From Pseudomonadales bacterium (GTDB taxonomy: Bacteria; Pseudomonadota; Gammaproteobacteria; Pseudomonadales; Porticoccaceae), in assembly GCA_024234435.1 (NCBI GenBank), contig JACKOF010000002.1, positions 484,230 through 548,229 on the forward strand: a stretch of DNA of 64,000 bases. Reading direction: 5' to 3'. The notes beneath the pieces were generated by a model. The model was not told the DNA's origin. It did no database searches and saw only the letters and a program-made list of their open reading frames with translations. This document shows, in pieces, positions 18,289-25,630 of the stretch (positions are counted from its first letter, which is position 1; each line of letters opens with the position of its first letter). Both the position numbers and the translations under genes were made by a program.

Positions 18289-18993
18289 ATGAGTGGAGTG
18301 GCGGCTTATACCGAAAGCCAGCGAAAAGATTTGAATTCGGTTGTCGATGATTACCTTCCTTTGGTCAAGAAAATTGCCCTGCATCTGATCGCCAGATTAC
18401 CCGCTCATGTTGAACTGGATGATTTACTGCAAGTAGGTTTGCTGGGCTTATTGCAGGCCAAAGACAGTTACGATGCTTCCCAGGGGGCCAGTTTTGGGAC
18501 TTATGCGAGCTTTCGTATTAAGGGGGCAATGCTGGATGAGGTGCGCCGCAATGACTGGGCTCCCCGCTCTGTTCAGAGAAAGATGAAGGACGTGTCTCAG
18601 GCCATCAGGCAACTGGAAGGGCGTCTGGGTCGGTCGGTTACCGATGCTGAAATTGCCGCTGAACTGAATCTGTCGCTTGACGAATATTATCAAGTATCCC
18701 GCGATTTGGCCTGCAGTCGCCTGGTCTCTCTTGATGAGCTTGACGACCCCGCGCTGGAGGGGGGTGACGACCCTTTCTCGAGGATAGAGGGTGAGGGCTT
18801 CAGAAGTGCATTGATGGAAAGCATTCAATTATTGCCAGAAAAAGAAATGCTGATGATGTCACTGTACTACACTGATGGCTTGAACCTGAAAGAAGTTGGC
18901 GAGGTGCTTGGTGTATCCGAATCCCGGGTGTCACAGATTCATGGTCAGGCGCTGGCGCGTATTCGAACCAGGCTCAGTGAGTGGGTAGCGTAG
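18289..18993 (+). CDS. fliA: Flagellar sigma factor FliA (sigma-28)
   Basis: RNA polymerase sigma-28 for late flagellar genes (234 aa). Region 2 is clear (DDLLQVGLLGLLQAKDSYD, then SFGTYASFRIKGAMLDEVRR and DWAPRSVQR). Region 3 (GRSVTDAEIAAELNLSLDEY) and region 4 (LNLKEVGEVLGVSESRVSQIHGQAL) follow. I chose ATG 18289 with AGGGA just upstream; an in-frame TTG at 18256 inside fleN is less likely. In Vibrio and Pseudomonas cheY-cheZ-cheA-cheB follow fliA; here they do not. Confidence 0.95.
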   Translation: MSGVAAYTESQRKDLNSVVDDYLPLVKKIALHLIARLPAHVELDDLLQVGLLGLLQAKDSYDASQGASFGTYASFRIKGAMLDEVRRNDWAPRSVQRKMKDVSQAIRQLEGRLGRSVTDAEIAAELNLSLDEYYQVSRDLACSRLVSLDELDDPALEGGDDPFSRIEGEGFRSALMESIQLLPEKEMLMMSLYYTDGLNLKEVGEVLGVSESRVSQIHGQALARIRTRLSEWVA

Positions 18994-19062
18994 CAGGGGG
19001 TTGATGCAATACACTGAAAAGGTGTGGACTTCCGTTTAAGGCTGCTTAGATTGGAGGGTGTA

Positions 19063-19236
19063 ATGGTAGACTCAATTCGGCCAGGCAGTATCAGTGCTGT
19101 GACCAAAACCAGACCTGTAACGCCAGGCAAAACAGAAAAGACAAAAGATCAGTCCCGGCAGAAAAAAGGTAAAAGGGAAAACAAAAAAAGTACTGAGTCT
19201 CCGCGGCCCGGCATGCATATTGACGAGCACTGTTAG
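19063..19236 (+). CDS. Small basic hypothetical protein after fliA
   Basis: A 57-aa reading frame with a strong GGAGGG (19053-19058) at proper distance from ATG 19063. The product is highly charged and probably disordered: about 14 Lys/Arg, with a run QKKGKRENKKSTE near residues 33-45. It has no membrane segment or recognised domain. It sits 69 bases after fliA in the same direction and ends 22 bases from the convergent pilZ gene. I do not recognise it. The ribosome-binding site is the best evidence that it is translated. Confidence 0.5.
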   Translation: MVDSIRPGSISAVTKTRPVTPGKTEKTKDQSRQKKGKRENKKSTESPRPGMHIDEHC

Positions 19237-19258
19237 TGAATGCAGGGCAGTAAAATGT

Positions 19259-19867
19259 TCAATCAGATTTGTCTGTAGGCGTTGCTTTTTTCGGGTGGGG
19301 TAACGCTTCTGAGCGGTGCAGCTGGGCATACTCTTTTTGTACAATATGCTGAATTAACTGCTCCTGAGTAGCGCCATTATTTTCTTCAAATGCTACTCTC
19401 AGCCAGAAAGGTTTTTTCTGGTCGGTCTTATTCTCTTCACAGCCAACGATCTGTCCGGTTAATTCCAGTTTTATATTGGATGGCTTCAGGGTCAAGGTAA
19501 GCAGCAGGCGTGTGCCGGTGGGCACACGCTCGCCGCATTTAAACGCGATGCCACTGCCGCTGATATTCACCATCAACAGATCATCATCAGCAAGCGTCTG
19601 TTGATCACCATTGATGGCATGCCCGGCTACAATGGCCAGTTTTCGGTTCAACAGACCCATTGAGCGGGCTGCTGTCGGGTTTTCCTGCCAGAGAATGTTG
19701 GTAAGCTGATTAAATTCACGATCAATTTCTGCCAGCAAGGTCACAACCGAGTTGCCAAGATCATTGGGGTTGGTTATTCCGGGGTCATCTTCGGAGATCA
19801 CTTTGTAGGATAAGCCAACCAGATCGTTGATCCGGTAGTAGCTTCTTTTTTCTGTTTTGAATTCCAT
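19259..19867 (-). CDS. PilZ domain c-di-GMP-binding protein
   Basis: Cytoplasmic protein (202 aa) predicted to bind cyclic di-GMP. The PilZ signature is present: RxxxR as KRSYYR at residues 7-12, and N-x-S-x-x-G as NISGSG at about 101-106, followed by beta strands (GTRLLLTLTLKPSNIKLELTG). The two motifs are separated by about 90 residues, longer than in a minimal PilZ domain, because a helical insert lies between them. It is the last gene of the leftward SPOR-pomA-pomB-pilZ unit, three bases after pomB. This suggests a c-di-GMP brake on the stator, in the manner of YcgR (inference). Confidence 0.82.
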   Translation of the reverse strand: MEFKTEKRSYYRINDLVGLSYKVISEDDPGITNPNDLGNSVVTLLAEIDREFNQLTNILWQENPTAARSMGLLNRKLAIVAGHAINGDQQTLADDDLLMVNISGSGIAFKCGERVPTGTRLLLTLTLKPSNIKLELTGQIVGCEENKTDQKKPFWLRVAFEENNGATQEQLIQHIVQKEYAQLHRSEALPHPKKATPTDKSD

Positions 19868-19870
19868 GAG

Positions 19871-20863
19871 TCAAGGTGCCTGTTGTTGGTCGGGCTCTAT
19901 CTCTGTAACAGTATCTTCGGCAGTGTTTTTAATATCGGGTTCAACCGTAGTATCCGGAGACGGTTCAATTATCAGGGGCTCGTTTGTCGGGGCTTCACCG
20001 TTTTCTTCCAGAGACTGCCGGATAACGATTTCTACTCGGCGGTTCTGTGCCCGGTTTTCTGGCGTGTCGTTTGGTTTGAATGGTTTTGTGTCCGCGTAGC
20101 CTGTAACAACAAACCGGTGATCATCAATCATATTACCCTTGAATAGTTCGTGTGCGACGGACAGCGCCCTGGATGAAGATAAATCCCAGTTGGATTTCAG
20201 TTTGCTGCTGACAACCGGCACGTTATCGGTGTGGCCTTCAACAGCAATCTGTCCTCGTATTTCTAATAATGATGCTCTTAGTTTGTCAATAACCGGAGCA
20301 AAATCCGGGTTCAGGATTGCCCGTCCAGAGGGGAACGAAGCTTTTTCACGAATGCGAATGGTGATGGTCTGGCCCTCGGATTCAATATCAATATTGCCGT
20401 TGCCGATTTCTTCATCCAGCGCCTCGCGTAGTTTTTCGGCATCTTTTGCAGTATCCGCAAACAGGGCTCTCAGCCGTTCGGCTAGCAACTTACTGTCTTT
20501 GAGTGCTTTGAGATCCTTGTCGTCGAGTTCGGGTGCTTCCGGGTTGCCCACGGCCAACGAGGGTTTGGTGATTTCGGTGGTGAACTGGTTGATAGTCTTG
20601 ATCTGGGTGGGCTGCGGTTTGCCGGGGCTGAATTCCCTGGCGATAACACTGGTGCCTTTAGGTATATCTTTTACGTTCAGTTTGTTTTGAACACCAAAGG
20701 CATTTCTCATTGAGCCAGAGAGCTGTTTGTACTTCAGCACATCCATCTCGGAAAAAGACAGAAGTAACACGAAGAAGCACATTAGCAGTGACATCAGGTC
20801 TGCAAATGTGGCCATCCATGCTGGAGCCCCTGCTGGCCCGTCGTCTTCTTCTATTTCGATCAT
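19871..20863 (-). CDS. pomB: Flagellar stator protein, PomB/MotB type
   Basis: Stator B subunit (330 aa). One N-terminal transmembrane helix (about 20-40, FADLMSLLMCFFVLLLSF) carries the ion-binding Asp22. A plug/linker region and a C-terminal OmpA-like peptidoglycan-binding domain follow, with VEGHTDNVPV near residue 210 and NRRVEIVIRQS. An acidic tail of about 40 residues ends the protein. It overlaps pomA by one base (TGATG). The A subunit looks PomA-like, so sodium coupling is likely but not proven. It could also be called MotD in Pseudomonas terms. Confidence 0.9.
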   Translation of the reverse strand: MIEIEEDDGPAGAPAWMATFADLMSLLMCFFVLLLSFSEMDVLKYKQLSGSMRNAFGVQNKLNVKDIPKGTSVIAREFSPGKPQPTQIKTINQFTTEITKPSLAVGNPEAPELDDKDLKALKDSKLLAERLRALFADTAKDAEKLREALDEEIGNGNIDIESEGQTITIRIREKASFPSGRAILNPDFAPVIDKLRASLLEIRGQIAVEGHTDNVPVVSSKLKSNWDLSSSRALSVAHELFKGNMIDDHRFVVTGYADTKPFKPNDTPENRAQNRRVEIVIRQSLEENGEAPTNEPLIIEPSPDTTVEPDIKNTAEDTVTEIEPDQQQAP

Positions 20864-21639
20864 CAGGCAGCCTCTGCAGCGCCATCACTATCATCTTTGC
20901 GCTTTTTCGGTTCCAGATAAGCTTTCAGCATGGATTCAATAATTCGCGGGTTTTGTCCCTGCTGAATGGCTAATATGCCATCAATGCACATTGACTTGAT
21001 GCGACCTTCTTCCGCTTTTCGAAGGTTAAGTTTGTCTGCGATTGGCAGTGCCACCATGTTGGCGAGCATGGCGCCGTAAAGGGTGGTCAGCAGGGCTACG
21101 GCCATTGCCGGGCCAATAGCTTTCGGGTCATCCATGGCTGAGAGCATTTGCACGAGGCCAATCAATGTGCCTATCATACCCATCGCCGGAGCGACATCGC
21201 CTGTGGCGGAAAACACCTTGGCCCCCCAGTTGTGGCGGTCTATGGTCTGTTGCATTTCCTTTGTCATGACCGCATTTATCACTTCGCGGTCACTGCCATC
21301 AACCAGCATTTGCACGCCATCGTTGAGGAATGCGTTACCGATTTCCTCATTCTCCAGTGCCAGCATGCCCTCCTTGCGGGCTATGTTGGCGAGGTTGACG
21401 ATTTGCTCAATGAGGTCTTCCGGGCTTTCCAGTTTGAAGATAAAGGCTCTCACTGCGACGCCAAAGGCACCCAAAAACTGGCCGATGGTGAACTTGATCA
21501 TCACCACCATCATGGTACCGCCGAGCACGATAAGAATGGATGGAACATTAACGAAAACCAGCGCAGAGCCGCCAAAAAGAATGGCCGCCAAAACGATGCC
21601 TATTGCGCCGACCATGCCCAGTAATGTTGCCAGATCCAT
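20863..21639 (-). CDS. pomA: Flagellar stator protein, PomA/MotA type
   Basis: Stator A subunit (258 aa) with four transmembrane helices. The N terminus MDLATLLG, SILIVLGGTMMVVMIKFTIGQF, GDVAPAMGMIGTLIGLVQML, DDPKAIGPAMAVALLTTLYGA and the C-terminal ILAIQQGQNPRIIES closely follow Vibrio PomA as I remember it, which favours sodium drive. The cytoplasmic loop carries the charged residues that contact FliG. AAAGGA is just upstream of the ATG. It is 117 bases downstream of the SPOR gene on the same strand. Confidence 0.92.
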   Translation of the reverse strand: MDLATLLGMVGAIGIVLAAILFGGSALVFVNVPSILIVLGGTMMVVMIKFTIGQFLGAFGVAVRAFIFKLESPEDLIEQIVNLANIARKEGMLALENEEIGNAFLNDGVQMLVDGSDREVINAVMTKEMQQTIDRHNWGAKVFSATGDVAPAMGMIGTLIGLVQMLSAMDDPKAIGPAMAVALLTTLYGAMLANMVALPIADKLNLRKAEEGRIKSMCIDGILAIQQGQNPRIIESMLKAYLEPKKRKDDSDGAAEAA

Positions 21640-21756
21640 AGGTGTTCCTTTGTTCTAATTTCTATCAGTGAAAAATATAAAGTCTGCTAGCAGCGTAGCG
21701 GCCCATTTTGGGCTCCAGCCAGGACTCTGTAAACCCCGGAAAAGAAGAAATGGGTG

Positions 21757-22500
21757 CTATTCTTCTTTCCAGGCCCAAAGTCCGTTAAGGTTAGTCTTCT
21801 TCATAATTTCACCGGCAGTATTTTCAGCGGCATCCCGATCTGTAAATCCCGGAATCTGAACGCGGTAAACCGTATTGCCATCTAACAGGAGACTGGTGAT
21901 AACGGCAGTGTATCCTAGTGACTTAATCTGCTGTTGCAGGTTTTGTGCTGCCTTCTTGCTGGAGAAGGTGCCAAGGTTAACAAACCAGCGTTTTGCAGGG
22001 GTGGGTGCAGCAGGTGTCAGTGCGGTAGTGAGTGCTTTGCCCTGGGTTGGTTGGGCGTTGGCAAGTTTTTCGGTCACTTCGTGGTGACTGGCCACAAGCA
22101 GCGATGTGGTTTCGGCAAGCTGGGTGCGGACCTGGTCGAGTTGTTGTTGCAGGCTAACCAGTTGCGCGGATATTTCTTTCAGTTCCGGAAGGTCGGGTTT
22201 TAATATTTCTGGTTTGACGGTATTGGCTGCCGCTATGGTGTTGGCTGTCGCTATAAGGGCTTCGGATACATCGTTTTGCGCAGAGAGTTTAAAGCCAACC
22301 CAGAAAAGGGCCCCTATAATAATCAGCATAAGCGTGACAGAAACAAGGGGAATTGTTTTTAATGACGAAACCATCCGGGGTGCACTGTCTACAATCGGGT
22401 CAGGCTGCATGTCTGATTCGGATCGTTGGTGAGTGAACGCGGTGGTTGGCGTTTGTATCAGGTTACTATCCAGTGAGAGGTTGAGGTCTTTGTCTACCAT
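21757..22500 (-). CDS. SPOR-domain membrane protein
   Basis: Single-pass inner-membrane protein (247 aa). A cytoplasmic N terminus of about 50 residues precedes one transmembrane helix (about 52-70, LVSVTLMLIIIGALFWVGF). A periplasmic helical linker follows, and the C-terminal SPOR domain (about 165-245) starts RWFVNLGTFSSKKAAQNLQQQI and contains VYRVQIPGF. SPOR domains bind denuded peptidoglycan at septa or poles. Placement ahead of pomA-pomB suggests a role at the flagellar pole, which is inference. The last codons form one arm of an imperfect inverted repeat (21738-21770). Confidence 0.85.
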   Translation of the reverse strand: MVDKDLNLSLDSNLIQTPTTAFTHQRSESDMQPDPIVDSAPRMVSSLKTIPLVSVTLMLIIIGALFWVGFKLSAQNDVSEALIATANTIAAANTVKPEILKPDLPELKEISAQLVSLQQQLDQVRTQLAETTSLLVASHHEVTEKLANAQPTQGKALTTALTPAAPTPAKRWFVNLGTFSSKKAAQNLQQQIKSLGYTAVITSLLLDGNTVYRVQIPGFTDRDAAENTAGEIMKKTNLNGLWAWKEE

Positions 22501-22530
22501 GCCGATTTCCTGATATTACAAAATACAGGT

Positions 22531-22558
22531 TAAAGTAATGCACAAAACATGCCGATAG
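22531..22558 (+). promoter_or_regulatory. FliA (sigma-28)-type promoter candidate
   Basis: TAAAG at 22531-22535 and GCCGATAG at 22551-22558 resemble TAAA-N15-GCCGATAA. The gap is 16 instead of 15 bases and the final base differs. It would start transcription almost at the ATG at 22566, implying a very short leader. This fits a late flagellar unit, but is unproven. Confidence 0.4.
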
Positions 22559-22565
22559 AAATCTT

Positions 22566-23684
22566 ATGGAAGAACTTCAGTTAGCTTTGACGGCAACCCG
22601 GGTTGAGCAAAAAAATTTCGGCCTGTGGTTAAAGTCCTGGCAAGTAGGGCAGGTGTTGCAGGCGCTGGTGACAGACAAATCACCGGCGGGCAATCTGGTG
22701 CTGCGAATAGGAGGACACCAGATAACGGCTACAGCCGATATACCTGTGCAGAAAGGCGCCGTGTTGATGCTGGAAGTGCAGGGGCTAAAGCCGGTGCCAA
22801 CCCTGAAAGTAACCGGCAGTTTTGTTGATAGCCATGTCGCGCAGAATGTGACGGCTAAAAACAGCATCGTTGACGGGCAGTTGCAGCTGCTGGTGCCGCG
22901 TCAGGGGAGCGTCGCTGTCCCACTGACATCTTTGCTGGATCCTGTTCAAGGTGCCAAAATATTGGCGCAGCTGGGCCTGAGAAGCGATGCTCTTGAACAG
23001 CTCAAGCGGAGCCTGAATCGTTTTGAAGGACTTTCGAATCCCGGTGCGCTGCAAAAAGCGCTGCAGCAATCAGGTTTTTTTCTTGAATCCCAGTTGAGGC
23101 AGCTGGTCTTATCGGGTGGTTATCTTCCTGAAGGTGATATCAAGGCCGAGCTGCTCAGGATACTTGATAGGGTTAACCGAAAGATTGGTGCGAAATCCGG
23201 GGATACAGAGGAGGAGCTGGATGCGCTGTTTTTACTGAAAGAACGCTTGGAGAGTGGCCTTGCCGGTATCACGCTGCAGCAGGTGGCATCGTTCAAGCGC
23301 AATGAAGGTGGTCATCAGGGCTGGTTTTTTGAAATTCCTTACAGAACCGATGACGGGGTAGAGACATTAACAATTTTGATTGAACGCGACAATGCAAGCC
23401 TTGACGAGCACGAGGATCGACAGGACTGGAAGGTATTGCTGAGTCTGGAGCTAAAGCCATTGGGCGAGATGCAGGCCGAGCTGTTTTTGCGAGGCAAAAG
23501 AATTTCTGTGGTCATTTATTCAGAGCAGGAAAAGACTGCGCAGCTTGTCAATTCTCAACTGGACGCCCTTAAGCTTGGATTGGAGAGCAGAGGGCTTGAA
23601 GTTTCCGTGCTGCGCTGCCAGTCAGGTATTCGGGATGTAAAAAAAGAAGAAAGTATTTATCGATGTCTGGATGAAACGGCATGA
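22566..23684 (+). CDS. Second FliK-like protein (hook-length control C-domain)
   Basis: Protein of 372 aa with a beta-rich N-terminal region and a helical middle. The C-terminal part (about 250-360) resembles the Flg_hook domain of FliK (WFFEIPYRTDDGVETLTILIE, LSLELKPLGEMQAELFLRGKRISVVIY, LDALKLGLESRGLEVSVLRC). It is distinct from the canonical fliK at 7026-8315. Its stop overlaps the ATG of an FlhB-C-domain gene by four bases. Bacillus YlqG/YlqH form a comparable pair. The role is not established: perhaps a variant ruler or an export modulator acting on FlhX. It is not Ala/Gln-rich like true FliK, so it may not be secreted. Confidence 0.72.
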   Translation: MEELQLALTATRVEQKNFGLWLKSWQVGQVLQALVTDKSPAGNLVLRIGGHQITATADIPVQKGAVLMLEVQGLKPVPTLKVTGSFVDSHVAQNVTAKNSIVDGQLQLLVPRQGSVAVPLTSLLDPVQGAKILAQLGLRSDALEQLKRSLNRFEGLSNPGALQKALQQSGFFLESQLRQLVLSGGYLPEGDIKAELLRILDRVNRKIGAKSGDTEEELDALFLLKERLESGLAGITLQQVASFKRNEGGHQGWFFEIPYRTDDGVETLTILIERDNASLDEHEDRQDWKVLLSLELKPLGEMQAELFLRGKRISVVIYSEQEKTAQLVNSQLDALKLGLESRGLEVSVLRCQSGIRDVKKEESIYRCLDETA

Positions 23685-23962
23685 ACAACAAGTCGGTAAC
23701 AAAAAAACAGCGAGCAGCGGCACTTCGTTATTCTGGTGTGGGTGCTCCGCGAGTCATTGCCAAGGGGGAGGGTGCAACAGCTGAAAAAATAAGCGAGATT
23801 GCCGAACGTTATGAGATTCCCCTTATTCAGGATGCCAGTCTGACCAGTCTGCTAAGTACAGTCCCGTTAGGCGATGAAATTCCTGAAAACCTTTATCTGG
23901 CTGTGGCAGAAGTTCTTGCCCACGTATACCGAATTAGCGGTATGATTGATTCCTACGAGTGA
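23681..23962 (+). CDS. flhX: FlhB C-terminal-domain homologue (FlhX/YlqH type)
   Basis: A 93-aa protein matching only the cytoplasmic part of FlhB after the NPTH cleavage site. AALRYSGVGAPRVIAKG parallels VALKYDDVPGAAPKVVAKG of the FlhB in this window, and PLGDEIPENLYLAVAEVLAHVYRI parallels EIGDEIPQNLYVAVAKVLAYVYQL. There is no membrane segment and no NPTH motif. It is translationally coupled (ATGA overlap) to the FliK-like gene upstream. Such proteins are known to stand in for part of the FlhB C-domain in some species; its function here is inferred. Confidence 0.85.
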   Translation: MNNKSVTKKQRAAALRYSGVGAPRVIAKGEGATAEKISEIAERYEIPLIQDASLTSLLSTVPLGDEIPENLYLAVAEVLAHVYRISGMIDSYE

Positions 23963-24045
23963 ATACCTATAATTGCACAAATTACAGACAAACTATAACA
24001 AACCCGGCAGATAGGCGGGCATAAGTACCGTATTGATCGATAATT

Positions 24046-24066
24046 TGACAATAAGGAATATTGTCA
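24046..24066. promoter_or_regulatory. Inverted repeat upstream of the GGDEF gene
   Basis: Perfect 7-bp arms TGACAAT (24046-24052) and ATTGTCA (24060-24066) with a 7-base spacer, 20 bases before the ATG at 24086. The left arm is contiguous with a TTGACA -35-like hexamer at 24045. It could be an operator or a leader hairpin. Confidence 0.45.
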
Positions 24067-24085
24067 TTTCAGGCAGAGGTAAAAC

Positions 24086-25630
24086 ATGAGCCGTGAAGAT
24101 GCTCTTCGTAAACTGGCGATTCGCCTAAGTCATCTGGCAGAAGGTTCCGATCCGGGATTGCCGCCATTACTCGATAAGCTGAGACTTGCCGTTCGTCAGG
24201 GTGCCGACGAAGTGGTGTTGAATCGTTTCGGTGAAGTGCTGGCAAAGAAAATGGCCGCACTTGAAACAGCGCCACCTGCTACTGAGGTGGTCGAGACAAC
24301 CTCGTTGGGAACCATGGCGGCAGAGTTTTCAGAGAGCATAAAATCGCTCAATGTTGACCAGGAATACCACCCTGAATTGATGAATCTGGCAGACAGTCTG
24401 GTGGTGAATAATGATCTGAATCAGCAGCTTGTCTCCTTAAAGGAAATTTTTAAAGTGCTGCGGCTTGCCACAGACAACAGCCGCAAGCCGGTTACTGGTG
24501 GTGAAGCGGTGGCCGGGCCTGCCGAGCTTGAGCCGTTTCTGGATAAAACGGCAACACTGCTCGGCAATGTGTTGGAACACATTAATTTACTTAAGGGCGA
24601 CACGACTGAAACCAGCAGGTTGGTTGAACAGCTGGCGTCATCGGCATCTCTTGACTCAGTAGAGGGCGTGCTGGATGAAGTGTTGAATCTGCTCGTCAGT
24701 CTTGGTGAACTGATTAGTGAAGAACGCACCACAGCGCAAACTTTTCTGGGTGGATTGCGAGAGCAGCTGCACAGTGTTGAAGAGGTTATTTTTTCAGTTC
24801 TGTCTGATGGCGACGGTTCTCTGGAAAGAGCCGCCAGTCTCGAACGTCAGGTTAGCAATGATGTGGAAGAGATGGGGAAGGCTGTTGAAGAAACCGATCT
24901 CGATGCGCTTAAGCGGACGGTAGAAAAGGGATTGGAAAACCTGTCGTCCAAGGTTGCGGACTATCTTGCCGAGGAGAAGGAGCACCATCTTCGCAATAAA
25001 ACCAAGGTCAAGAATCTGACGCGTAAAGTACGGGAAATGGAGGCTGAGGCCGCCAACCTGAGGGGTGAGATAAAAACCAAGCAGGATCTGGCTGTCAAAG
25101 ATCCTTTGACCGGCGTCTATAACAGGGCCGGTTATGAGGAGCGAGTGGCGGAGGAGTTCTCCCGCCGGGCCCGTGTTGAAATGCCGTTGTCGATGGTGTT
25201 TATTGACTGCAACAAGTTTAAGGAAATCAACGATACTTTCGGCCATAACGCCGGAGATGTTGTACTGATGAAAGTTGCAGAGACACTGAAGAAAAGAGCC
25301 AGGTCCTCAGATGTAGTCTGTCGTTACGGTGGTGATGAGTTTGTTGTGTTGTTGCCTGATACACCCCTTGAGGGTGCCAAGGTTTTTGCAGAAGCCTGTT
25401 GTGAAAGAATTCTGGAAGCAGGCTTTAACAATAATGGTCAGCCTCTGGATGTGTCCATTTCGTGCGGGGTGACAGAGATTACGGATTCCGATAATTCTGA
25501 AACCGCATTGAAGCGCGCAGATGAAGCGATGTATAAAGCGAAAAAATTAACCGGGGTTAAGGTTGCTGTACTTGTTGATCAGTCGAAAGTGAATTTAACA
25601 ACAGCTGAATTGCTTTTCCCCGATGACTGA
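24086..25630 (+). CDS. GGDEF diguanylate cyclase
   Basis: Probable c-di-GMP synthase (514 aa) with no membrane segment. A long N-terminal helical region (about 1-340) includes a coiled coil near 290-340 (KNLTRKVREMEAEAANLRGEIKTKQ). The GGDEF domain starts at DPLTGVYNRAGYEER; the active-site GGDEF is at 415-419 and the intact inhibitory I-site RSSD at 406-409, five residues before it. It should therefore be active and feedback-inhibited. It lies next to the flagellar genes and in the same window as a PilZ protein. Its 3' end overlaps the convergent rdgB by 74 bases. Confidence 0.9.
   Translation: MSREDALRKLAIRLSHLAEGSDPGLPPLLDKLRLAVRQGADEVVLNRFGEVLAKKMAALETAPPATEVVETTSLGTMAAEFSESIKSLNVDQEYHPELMNLADSLVVNNDLNQQLVSLKEIFKVLRLATDNSRKPVTGGEAVAGPAELEPFLDKTATLLGNVLEHINLLKGDTTETSRLVEQLASSASLDSVEGVLDEVLNLLVSLGELISEERTTAQTFLGGLREQLHSVEEVIFSVLSDGDGSLERAASLERQVSNDVEEMGKAVEETDLDALKRTVEKGLENLSSKVADYLAEEKEHHLRNKTKVKNLTRKVREMEAEAANLRGEIKTKQDLAVKDPLTGVYNRAGYEERVAEEFSRRARVEMPLSMVFIDCNKFKEINDTFGHNAGDVVLMKVAETLKKRARSSDVVCRYGGDEFVVLLPDTPLEGAKVFAEACCERILEAGFNNNGQPLDVSISCGVTEITDSDNSETALKRADEAMYKAKKLTGVKVAVLVDQSKVNLTTAELLFPDD

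Noticed and set aside
20139..20690. 183-aa plus-strand open reading frame
   Set aside because: Antisense to pomB; Ser/Leu-rich shadow frame without a domain.
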